Below, one piece after another: positions 46,220 through 54,108 of a stretch of 64,000 bases of DNA. Both the position numbers and the translations under genes were made by a program. This DNA is from Bacteroidota bacterium (GTDB taxonomy: Bacteria > Bacteroidota > Rhodothermia > Rhodothermales > UBA10348), in contig JADFHF010000002.1 of NCBI GenBank assembly GCA_022567305.1, positions 1 to 64,000 on the forward strand. The letters are read 5' to 3'. Every line of letters begins with the position of its first letter. The first letter of the stretch is position 1. The notes beneath the pieces were generated by a model. It made no database searches and was not told the DNA's origin. It worked only from the letters and a program-made list of their open reading frames with translations.

Positions 46220-47182
46220 CTAAGGCTGGCACATGTCAGATAGGACTCGGATCGGAGTTCGGTAGAGATCTCCTGGCGGCCGTATTGAATCCGGCGAGGG
46301 ACCAACGATGCCAGGGCGTTCCGACGTGTAGTAGAGGTAATCACCGGCTATCGCTGGGGCGAATTCGGCGAATCGAGAGTTCACTGGATCGGGAAGGGCG
46401 CGAGGGCGGCTCCACCCCTTCTCGATTCGGCATGCGACCATCAGGTCGGAGGATCCGTCCTCACTCGTCGCGGACACGACCATGAGGGTCCCGTCGGGAC
46501 TGATCAAGGGATTGGATGCGTCTGGAGCTCCTTCTAGAGTCAGAAGCTCCGGATCTGACCATCCACTCGGACTCGGCGATGAGATGTAGATCCCGAGGGT
46601 TCTGTTCCGTGTGGAGCTGAAGGCCACCGTCCCGTCGGTAGCGAGCGAGAGGAAATAGTCGGTGGAGTCCGAGTTGATCGGCTCCCCAATCTCCTGGAGT
46701 TCGCTCCAACCCGAGTGAGTGCGCTCTACAAACCAGATGCTGAGCGATTCATTGCCGGAGATCTCGCGGACTCGAGGAGTCGCGAAAAAAAGTCGCCGCC
46801 CGTCTGAGCTTAGAAACGGGTCGATCGCCGTAATCCCCTGAGTAGGTGGGAACGGGCGCGACTCAGACCAACCACTGTCCGTGTGAACGGAATAAAACAG
46901 TCCGATCGAGGAGCGGTCAGAAGGGGTACGATTGAAATAAATTGTGTCGCCATCGGGTGAGAAAGCGCTGGCGAACTCCGGTAGCTCTGTGGAAATGACG
47001 CCGGGGCCAACCACCTCGACCTCGATTCCACCGGTTCCGTCCGCTGCAGTGGATTCGCGATTGGCGGTCCTGTCGCAGCCGACCAGAGCCAGCAATGCTA
47101 TCCAGACGATTCGGTTTGGCGCTCGAGTTCTCGTCACTTCTTTCCATTCCCTCTCAGTTACTTCCGAAGAAAATCCGGCCAA
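46220..47182 (-). CDS. PD40/TolB-like beta-propeller lipoprotein (cassette 5 cargo)
   Basis: IVWIALLALVGCDRTANRE lipobox; FASAFSPDGDTIYFNRT, DPFLSSDGRRLFFAT, NPLISPDGTLMVVSAT. Confidence 0.8.
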   Translation of the reverse strand: MAGFSSEVTEREWKEVTRTRAPNRIVWIALLALVGCDRTANRESTAADGTGGIEVEVVGPGVISTELPEFASAFSPDGDTIYFNRTPSDRSSIGLFYSVHTDSGWSESRPFPPTQGITAIDPFLSSDGRRLFFATPRVREISGNESLSIWFVERTHSGWSELQEIGEPINSDSTDYFLSLATDGTVAFSSTRNRTLGIYISSPSPSGWSDPELLTLEGAPDASNPLISPDGTLMVVSATSEDGSSDLMVACRIEKGWSRPRALPDPVNSRFAEFAPAIAGDYLYYTSERPGIVGPSPDSIRPPGDLYRTPIRVLSDMCQP

Positions 47183-47202
47183 ACCGGTTCCTTCGGGGCT
47201 TC

Positions 47203-47370
47203 CTAGTAGGTAATCTACGGACCGCTCGCTCTCAAGTCTTCAAAACGTGTACGATCCTGAATTCGTACACATGCAACCGCCACAAAAGCTTGGTGCAATA
47301 GAGAAAAGTGACAATTGGGTTCGAGTTTGGGTATCACCAATTATCAGATCCCCGGTCTGCATATCACACG
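47203..47370. repeat. Conserved cassette leader element, copy F'
   Basis: AGGTAATCTACGGACCG...GATCCTGAATTCGTACACATGCAACCGCCACAAAAGCTTGGTGCAATAG...GGGTTCGAGTTTGGGTATCACCAATTATC...GCATATCAC. Confidence 0.8.
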
Positions 47371-47457
47371 CGGTAATGGTGACATGATCGGCATATCACG
47401 CAGACCGCATATCATGACTCTAGTGATATCCGGTCCAGTGATCCGATAGTCTCACAC

Positions 47458-47577
47458 AAATCCCGTTCGCGGTACAAAGTCAGCCCATTCCCGTAAGTCC
47501 CCGCTTGGCAGGGGATTACGAAGAGGGCTTTTCCTGTTTCTGTTATGCACCCCCAATAGGTTCCCAAAAATATGCTC
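47458..47577 (+). repeat. att-like repeat, copy F (most diverged)
   Basis: AAATCCCGTTCGCGGTAC 47458-47475 (one mismatch), then CAAAGTCAGCCCATTCCCGTAAGTCCCCGCTTGGCAGGGGATTACGAAGAGGGCTTTTCC. Confidence 0.88.
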
Positions 47578-47723
47578 AGCAATAATTAGAGTAGAGACGA
47601 ATTTTAACCCTGCGAGAAGAGAAGAGGCTGTTGACCGCCAATTCTTGGTGGCGACTTGACGTTTCCGGCATCAGTTGTGGCGCGAAGCACCGTCAGTCGC
47701 AGCAGATCGTTAGATGGGTCGCG

Positions 47724-48200
47724 CTACCTCAAGCCCTGTGCAGTAAAGCGGGTGATCTCGTCGGCCAGGCACACCAAAACCTCAAGAGGGAGTTCGATGA
47801 CCTCACCTTCCGTCGCAAGGTTCAAGGTGTAACCGGGAAAAGTCGTAGGGAGCTGATTGCGATCAGACTTCCGCAGCTCAAGACGGAAGCTGTGCGATAG
47901 GTAGTTCACAAGAATCCTAGCGAACGAGTACCACGACTGAGCCTTTAGCTTGTCGGTCTGATCCGTTCTATCACAGCACGCCTGTGTGAGACGGAAGCTC
48001 TCTTTGAGGAGACCTCCGGGCAGGACCAGGTCAATCGCTATACGAGCGGGGTGAACCGCTCTATAAAAGGCAAAAACTGATCGACCGCTGGATTTCCAAG
48101 TCAAGCGCCCGTATTCGAGCACCGTGATAGTCGAACGCCATAATGAACGCCCCGGTTGACAGGTCGTATTTCCTCGCTTTGCGATGATGTCGAGAATCAA
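47724..48200 (-). CDS. Hypothetical protein (weak four-helix-bundle-like), possibly degraded
   Basis: 158-aa ORF; KESFRLTQACCDRTDQTDKLKAQSWYSFARILVNY...PLEVLVCLADEITRF; N-terminus does not look coding. Confidence 0.35.
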   Translation of the reverse strand: MILDIIAKRGNTTCQPGRSLWRSTITVLEYGRLTWKSSGRSVFAFYRAVHPARIAIDLVLPGGLLKESFRLTQACCDRTDQTDKLKAQSWYSFARILVNYLSHSFRLELRKSDRNQLPTTFPGYTLNLATEGEVIELPLEVLVCLADEITRFTAQGLR

Positions 48201-48301
48201 AAAGTCAAAAAAACCCGGAAGATCCTGGCAGCAAGGGAAAGCTCGCGATCGTTTTGCATCGAACGGGTGGTTCTGGTCTGACGATCCTTATCGTACTGCT
48301 A

Positions 48302-48988
48302 TCAGATATTATCGCGTCTCGTCGTATCGTTTCTCCGATAGATTGCGCGAATCTCGACATGAATTCGCACCTCCTCGCCGATGAGGGCGCCCATCACGCT
48401 ATCAAAGGACAACCCCACATCGCTCCGTCGAAACGAAAAATCAGATAAGATCGTGATTCCATCCTGGGGCTTCGTGCCGGGAACGATCTGAATGGGGAAA
48501 TCGAACGGGAAAGATTCTCCATGCAGCCCGATTTCACCCTGCACGTCATAAGAGCCGGTAGCGGCGCTGGCATCCGTGTTGTTACCGGAAAACACCACGC
48601 GCCGACTCTCGAATCGAATCCTTGGAAATCGCTCCACATCGAGAAACGCGTCTGACCGCAGGCTGCGATCCCTGAGACTGTGGTCCGTATCGAGACTCCG
48701 GGTCTGGATCTCCAGTTCAGCCCGCATCGAATCGGGGTTTTGGGGATCGAAAAACACGGTCCCAGTGACCTCCTTAAATACCCCGTCGACCGTCAGAATT
48801 CCCATGTATTTTATCTTGAACGCAAGGGTCGACGTACCCGCATCGATATGGTAGGTTACGGGCTGTGCGGGCAGCCGCCCTGCTGCTCCCATTAGCAGCA
48901 GAGCGACCGGAACCCACAGAAACCCGGCCCTTCTTGACCACAAATTAACCGGGATATTCACTCTCATTGTCCCGTGAATTAACTGCAA
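48302..48988 (-). CDS. YceI family protein
   Basis: VTYHIDAGTSTLAFKIKYMGILTVDGVFKEVTGTVFFD...SLRSDAFLDVERFPRIRFESRRV. Confidence 0.92.
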   Translation of the reverse strand: MQLIHGTMRVNIPVNLWSRRAGFLWVPVALLLMGAAGRLPAQPVTYHIDAGTSTLAFKIKYMGILTVDGVFKEVTGTVFFDPQNPDSMRAELEIQTRSLDTDHSLRDRSLRSDAFLDVERFPRIRFESRRVVFSGNNTDASAATGSYDVQGEIGLHGESFPFDFPIQIVPGTKPQDGITILSDFSFRRSDVGLSFDSVMGALIGEEVRIHVEIRAIYRRNDTTRRDNI

Positions 48989-48989
48989 C

Positions 48990-49610
48990 TTACTCCGACC
49001 GAACAGCGAGTACGCTGATCTCTATTTCGACATCAAACCCGATAAGAGGAAGACCTGACGCCAGCACCCGGTCGAACGTTATTCCGTAGTCGCGTCGATC
49101 GATTACGAGGCTACCTGAAATGGCTATCGTTGTCAGGCCGGTCGGGTCCTTTTCAGGTCCTTTGACCTCGAAAGGCATGTGAATAACATTCGTTTTTCCG
49201 TGAATCGTCAACTCCCCGACGGCTTCGTTTCGGAAGCCATCGTTAATCACAGAAGTCATTTTGAACGTTATCTCCGGATAATTTTCCACATCCAGAAACA
49301 CCGGGCTCTTGATGGCAAGGTCCCGATCTTCTGAGATTCCCATGTATAAACTCTCGGTCTGAATGATTACTTCAGAGGTCGTTGAAAGTGGTTCCGAGGC
49401 ATCGTACGTAACACTTCCGGCGACTTCGGGGAAAAAGCCGACGACGTTTACGAGTGCAAATCGATTTACTTTCATCGTCACGAACGAATGCTCCGGGTCG
49501 ATTTCATAGTTGGATTGAGCGGATGACAGGATTGGACTCAAGGCGGTCGCAACCGTTACAGCGGCCGTCATGGTGAACAAAAGCAAATCCTTTGTAAAAC
49601 GTGAACACAT
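48990..49610 (-). CDS. YceI family protein
   Basis: NYEIDPEHSFVTMKVNRFALVNVVGFFPEVAGSVTYD...IKSPVFLDVENYPEITFKMTSV...IDRRDYGITFDRVL. Confidence 0.94.
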   Translation of the reverse strand: MCSRFTKDLLLFTMTAAVTVATALSPILSSAQSNYEIDPEHSFVTMKVNRFALVNVVGFFPEVAGSVTYDASEPLSTTSEVIIQTESLYMGISEDRDLAIKSPVFLDVENYPEITFKMTSVINDGFRNEAVGELTIHGKTNVIHMPFEVKGPEKDPTGLTTIAISGSLVIDRRDYGITFDRVLASGLPLIGFDVEIEISVLAVRSE

Positions 49611-49785
49611 AGTTGACCTCCAGAAAATTTTAAGGTGGATTTGGGAACTCCGACGCTTGAGTATTCAGATCGTTACACGCTTTTGGGCTCGGCATCGGAT
49701 GGCGTGACGAGCGCACATCTGGAAGGGATGAACTGCTTTCTAGTAGCAATTCCGATCGGTCGTGGCAAGCCGAAAGAGAGCCGGA

Positions 49786-50571
49786 TTACCGTTTTCCCCT
49801 GATCAGCTGCCGCAAGGCCTTTCCGTAACCTCGACTAACCATCAAGTTTGTCCCGTCTCTTAAGGTCAGTTGAAGCCGTCCGCCTGGAACGGCGTCAAAG
49901 CGGCCAATGCGATCCAGGTTCACGATGGTGGACCGGTGCACACGAATAAAGCGCTCGCGGGGGAGCCGGTTTTCCAAGGCTGACATTGTTTCGCGGATTA
50001 AATGCCTGTTCTCCCCTGCGTGTAACTCAGCGTAGTTCCCGGCGGCCCCGATCCAATCGATTTCCTCAATATCGACGATCTCAACGCGCCCGATCGTCCT
50101 GACGAAAAAACGACGAACGATTCCCGATCGGTCCGCCTCTTTCGAGGTAAGCGCTTCCGCCACGCCGTCATGAACTCTCTCCTGATATTCTGCGAGGCGA
50201 TTGGACCGAATCTTTTGTCGGGCGCGAGTTAGCGCGTCGTAGAATCGATCCCGGTCAAACGGCTTGAGTAAATAGTCCAGCGCATTTACATCAAAAGCAC
50301 GAATCGCGTATTCGTCGTATGCGGTAGCGAAAATGATTAGAGGGATTTCGTGGCTTTCCAGTTGTGCGAGTGCCTCGAAGCCATCCATGCCCGGCATCTG
50401 GATATCCAGGAATACAAGATCCGGCCGGTCGGTACGAATGTGTTTCACAGCCAGGCGACCATTCGGACATTCGGCAATGATTTCAACGTCTACTTCTTTC
50501 TCCAACAGAGTCCGGATCCGAGAGCGTCCCAGCGGCTCGTCGTCAACAATGATGACACGGATCCTATCCAT
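49786..50571 (-). CDS. LytTR-family response regulator
   Basis: VIIVDDEPLGRSRIRTLL...DLVFLDIQMPGMDGFEAL receiver; FIRVHRSTIVNLDRIGRF...LRDGTNLMVSRGYGKAL LytTR. Confidence 0.95.
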   Translation of the reverse strand: MDRIRVIIVDDEPLGRSRIRTLLEKEVDVEIIAECPNGRLAVKHIRTDRPDLVFLDIQMPGMDGFEALAQLESHEIPLIIFATAYDEYAIRAFDVNALDYLLKPFDRDRFYDALTRARQKIRSNRLAEYQERVHDGVAEALTSKEADRSGIVRRFFVRTIGRVEIVDIEEIDWIGAAGNYAELHAGENRHLIRETMSALENRLPRERFIRVHRSTIVNLDRIGRFDAVPGGRLQLTLRDGTNLMVSRGYGKALRQLIRGKR

Positions 50572-51653
50572 TAAGCGGCCTCCTCGGTCGGTAGCGTTAT
50601 CCGAACTTCGAATCCGCCCTCATCAGGACGTGCAAATTCCATACTGAATCGGTCTCCAAAGAGCTGCTCCAGTCTTCTGCGCGTATTTGAAAGTCCTATT
50701 CCGGGGCGAAATCCTGACGACGATGGGTCAAATCCGGGGCCGCTGTCCCTGACGATTAACTCCAGTTGATCGTCGATGAGCCTTGCCTGAACATCTACTG
50801 TCCCCGGCACTTCAAACGGGGCGATGCCATGAGCAACCGCGTTCTCGACCAGCGGCTGCAGAATGATCGGTGGAATCTGTATTTCGGCGAGCGGAGGGTC
50901 GTATTGAATCGAGATCCGGAGTCGGTCCTCAAAACGGGTTTGCTCGATCTCGAGATAGTGCCTGGCAAATTTCATCTCGGACCGAAGCGAAACGGTACGT
51001 TTCCCGTCTCCGTCCTGAGACATGCGCAGGAGTTCACTGAGCTGCGCGAGCATTTTCTCGGCCGCCACGGGATCCTTCGTGACGAGCGCCGATATGCTGT
51101 TGAGCGTATTAAACAGAAAGTGAGGCCGGAGCTGTGCCCGCAGATTCTGCAATCTGGCTGCGGAAAGACTCGCCTCAAGACGGCTAGTATTGAGTTCGCG
51201 CGTCTGCAGCTTGCGGTAGTAGTGGAACGCGTACACAACCCCGACAATCATCCAGTACGTCAACGCGCTATCAAAACTCGCTGTCAGAACCTGGCCAGCG
51301 ATCGCGTCTAGCGAGGCAGACATTCGATCAGCATCAATCACGGACGTTGCGTAAAGGCCAAACGTGCGGATAACCGAGGCAAGTACAAACTGAACCGGCG
51401 CGATGATGAATGCTGCCGCGACAAGCCGGGTAACGCTCCGGCCGCGGCGACCGTCATCGAGCGGGTTTCGCCTCACGATCCATGTAATGATCGGAGCCAT
51501 TAGCCCCCATGTATACCAGTATCCCAATTGATAGACTAGCGGAGCCGTCCATAAAACTTCGCGCCCCTGAGAGGTATACGTGATAACTGACTGTACGGCA
51601 AAGAACAGCCCGAGCGCGCTCCAGAAGACAAACAGGGATACCAGTTTTTTCAT
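50571..51653 (-). CDS. Sensor histidine kinase, LytS/YehU-type (HisKA_7/His_kinase)
   Basis: LRAQLRPHFLFNTLNSISALV, PPIILQPLVENAVAHGI, DSGPGFDP; overlaps the response-regulator start by 1 nt. Confidence 0.94.
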   Translation of the reverse strand: MKKLVSLFVFWSALGLFFAVQSVITYTSQGREVLWTAPLVYQLGYWYTWGLMAPIITWIVRRNPLDDGRRGRSVTRLVAAAFIIAPVQFVLASVIRTFGLYATSVIDADRMSASLDAIAGQVLTASFDSALTYWMIVGVVYAFHYYRKLQTRELNTSRLEASLSAARLQNLRAQLRPHFLFNTLNSISALVTKDPVAAEKMLAQLSELLRMSQDGDGKRTVSLRSEMKFARHYLEIEQTRFEDRLRISIQYDPPLAEIQIPPIILQPLVENAVAHGIAPFEVPGTVDVQARLIDDQLELIVRDSGPGFDPSSSGFRPGIGLSNTRRRLEQLFGDRFSMEFARPDEGGFEVRITLPTEEAA

Positions 51654-51888
51654 ACGGATGTGGTTTCGACATTGAAGTGCACGATATACCGTTTCCTGTT
51701 GCCAGACAAGTACCGAGTGATCATTCGCCGTCTGGCCGGGACCAAACGTGGGAAAGTCCTGATCCAGTGTGGCTCGCGCGGGATCGAACCACTACAAACC
51801 CATTCGTCACAAATTGTGACTCCGGAGGACACGATCGAACGACATTCTGCTTTTCGCGAGCGTGAATACCGAGTATGATCGGAGATCC

Positions 51889-52422
51889 TTACGAAACGCT
51901 CTCCCCAAACTCTTCCAGCAGCATCTTGAGTGTCGAATGTAGCTGCGTCATGCGGCGCTGGCCGACAACTTCAGTGTAGCGCTCCGTAAGGTCGCGCATA
52001 ATGCCGACACCGGTCAGAAGAAGCTCAATTCCATTCTCAGTCACTAGGACGAGCTTTGCCCGCCCGTCCGATGGATCAGGGTAGTACGCCACTAAACCAA
52101 GTTTCGCCATCTGACGCACGAGCGATCCGACCGTTTGTTTGGCCAGACCCGATCGCTCCGCTAGTCGTGTTATACGAATGCCGCCAAGATCAGTGGCAAG
52201 ATCCAGACTGAACAGAAGGAGCAGGTGATTCTCTGTGGTGTGACCACGACTGCTTTCCCTTAATTCAGCGAGTATCGCCGATCGGTACATTTCAGATACA
52301 CGGCTCAGGAGGCTGCCGAAATTATTCGGAAGTGCATCGGCGGGTTCTCGCTGGTCAATCTCGACTGAACGCTGAGGCAACTGATACGAGGTCGTACTAT
52401 TCTTACCAATTAGTATGGACAT
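51889..52422 (-). CDS. MarR family transcriptional regulator
   Basis: GGIRITRLAERSGLAKQTVGSLVRQMAKLGLVAYYPDPSDGRAKLVLVTENG wHTH. ORF opens at 52542; Met at 52422 or 52290 likelier. Confidence 0.88.
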   Translation of the reverse strand: MSILIGKNSTTSYQLPQRSVEIDQREPADALPNNFGSLLSRVSEMYRSAILAELRESSRGHTTENHLLLLFSLDLATDLGGIRITRLAERSGLAKQTVGSLVRQMAKLGLVAYYPDPSDGRAKLVLVTENGIELLLTGVGIMRDLTERYTEVVGQRRMTQLHSTLKMLLEEFGESVS

Positions 52423-52443
52423 CATACTATCTCTACTAAGTAG
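52411..52443. promoter_or_regulatory. Candidate MarR operators: TAGTATG-GACAT-CATACTA and CTACT-A-AGTAG
   Basis: Perfect inverted repeats at 52411-52429 and 52433-52443 near the likely MarR start. Confidence 0.45.
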
Positions 52444-52686
52444 TACGGAACCAGCACGATATCTCCGACAATCGTCGCCCTGGCACTCGTCCGTGTAGTC
52501 TGGCGCGTCCGAAGTGGACCATTGTGAAAAGGCCGGCTGCAAGATCTAACAGATGTTCAAGGACGCGTTTTCGTTTTCGATGGAGGCCAGGATTTGTTCG
52601 ACGCTCTTCCACGGCATGGAAATCCAACAGATACGGACGCCGCCAGGATGATATGAATCATCGACTCTGACGCGGGGCGTTCCGGT

Positions 52687-53268
52687 CTACGGATTCCTGG
52701 TGTGCTCGTGGCGCATGCGCGAGAAGGGATGACCATTGCAGCCGGTCTTGGGATTCTCCCGCTGTGCGATCGTAGTCGCTTCGGCTTCAGCTGCCGTAGC
52801 CGCGGCATAAGCGCTCATGCAGAATGCCCATTCATAGGGTGCCATTTCAGACAATTCTATCCAGTCGATACGGGTCCATAAGTTCGGGTCGCTTGGATTG
52901 CCTGTGCCGTTCTGAGCTATCATGTTCTGCGCATCGGCTTGCCATCGAACGACGCGATACCTGGATTCCGGGTGCTGGTGCCACTCTTCGTCTGAGATTG
53001 AATAGTGGATGCCGTAATCATCCACAAATTCTCCTAGCAATAGGACGGTGCTGTCCGGGTTGGATCCATCACTTTTATGGAGAGTCAATGTCACACCTTC
53101 CGTTACAAATTCCGTCCAACCGGGCGACTCGAACTTCAGTGGAATTCCTAATACGTCTCGATAAAACGATATGGAGGGCGCCATATCACTTACAAAAATA
53201 ATCGTGTAGTTCACTCGCATTGAAAACCTCCTATTGAATTCGAGACCTGAGTGCCGCTTCCCAGACAC
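52687..53268 (-). CDS. VOC (glyoxalase/bleomycin-resistance) family protein
   Basis: MRVNYTIIFVSDMAPSISFYRDVLGIPLKFESPGWTEFVTEGVTLTLHK; likely start is the MRVNYT Met. Confidence 0.82.
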   Translation of the reverse strand: MSGKRHSGLEFNRRFSMRVNYTIIFVSDMAPSISFYRDVLGIPLKFESPGWTEFVTEGVTLTLHKSDGSNPDSTVLLLGEFVDDYGIHYSISDEEWHQHPESRYRVVRWQADAQNMIAQNGTGNPSDPNLWTRIDWIELSEMAPYEWAFCMSAYAAATAAEAEATTIAQRENPKTGCNGHPFSRMRHEHTRNP

Positions 53269-53274
53269 TGCGAT

Positions 53275-53880
53275 TTATGATACAACCGCAGGCTTCTCCG
53301 CCACGTACCAGCCGAATCCTCCCGGCATTTCTTTCGAATCAATGACATCGAAACCCATCGCCTCCATCGCAGCACAAAATTGCTCATGAGTGAATCGATC
53401 CTCCTGCGGATGCACTGTCAGTCGCCGCACCAACCAATGGGTAATTAACTTCTTTAAGCCCTCCTCTGCGTAAAAACGTCCACCGGGTTTTAAGACGTGG
53501 TACACTTCGGACAGCGCCAATCGCCAGTCCGGGACGTGATGGACGACCCCGAAGTCGAAAACGGCATCGTATTGATCTTTATTAGCTTCGATGGCTGTTA
53601 CGTCCCCGTTCCAAAGCCGAACCTGTTTTGCCCGATGTCGAAGACGGTTTTGGGCCCTTGAGATCATCCGAGCATCGAGATCGAAGGCATCGACATGTTT
53701 GGCTTCGAAAAGATCTAAGATAATTTCGACACCGATGCCTCGACCGCAGCCAATTTCAAGAACTGTTCCGCCGGGAACGGGCCCGCCCATTCTGAGGAGT
53801 CGTTTAGCCACCCAATGACGCTGCATGGTAGCCCGGACGGGGTTGTTCACTACGGCGTATTCGAGCCGATTGAGAATCAT
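53275..53880 (-). CDS. Class I SAM-dependent methyltransferase
   Basis: VLEIGCGRGIGVEIIL; DAVFDFGVVHHVPDWRLALSEVYHVLKPGGRFYAEE. Confidence 0.92.
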   Translation of the reverse strand: MILNRLEYAVVNNPVRATMQRHWVAKRLLRMGGPVPGGTVLEIGCGRGIGVEIILDLFEAKHVDAFDLDARMISRAQNRLRHRAKQVRLWNGDVTAIEANKDQYDAVFDFGVVHHVPDWRLALSEVYHVLKPGGRFYAEEGLKKLITHWLVRRLTVHPQEDRFTHEQFCAAMEAMGFDVIDSKEMPGGFGWYVAEKPAVVS

Positions 53881-54108
53881 GGAATTGGACTCGAATACTA
53901 TTCTGGAAGCATGGTGGAATGCCGATCAACCGAGATGCTTGACGCACTTCAGCAAGATCATTTTGTATGACAGGATGGGATCCTCCATTTCCAGAAGGTA
54001 CAAATATAGACCGCTTGCCAGATGCTGTCCATCGAAAAGAAGGCTCTGGGCGTCCGGCCGGAAGAAGCGGCCCAGCTCGGTCGTGATCAGTGATAACAGG
54101 GCATGTAG

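Noticed and set aside
47631-47900. Plus-strand 89-aa ORF after repeat F
   Set aside because: It overlaps the better minus-strand ORF and lacks protein-like features; likely noncoding or decayed.
35189-48200. CRISPR array explanation for the repeated sequence
   Set aside because: Copies are 0.17-5.3 kb apart with whole genes between them and match a tRNA end; no regular 30-40 bp repeat-spacer pattern.
35189-48200. Prophage or conjugative element
   Set aside because: No structural, replication, terminase, relaxase or T4SS genes seen.
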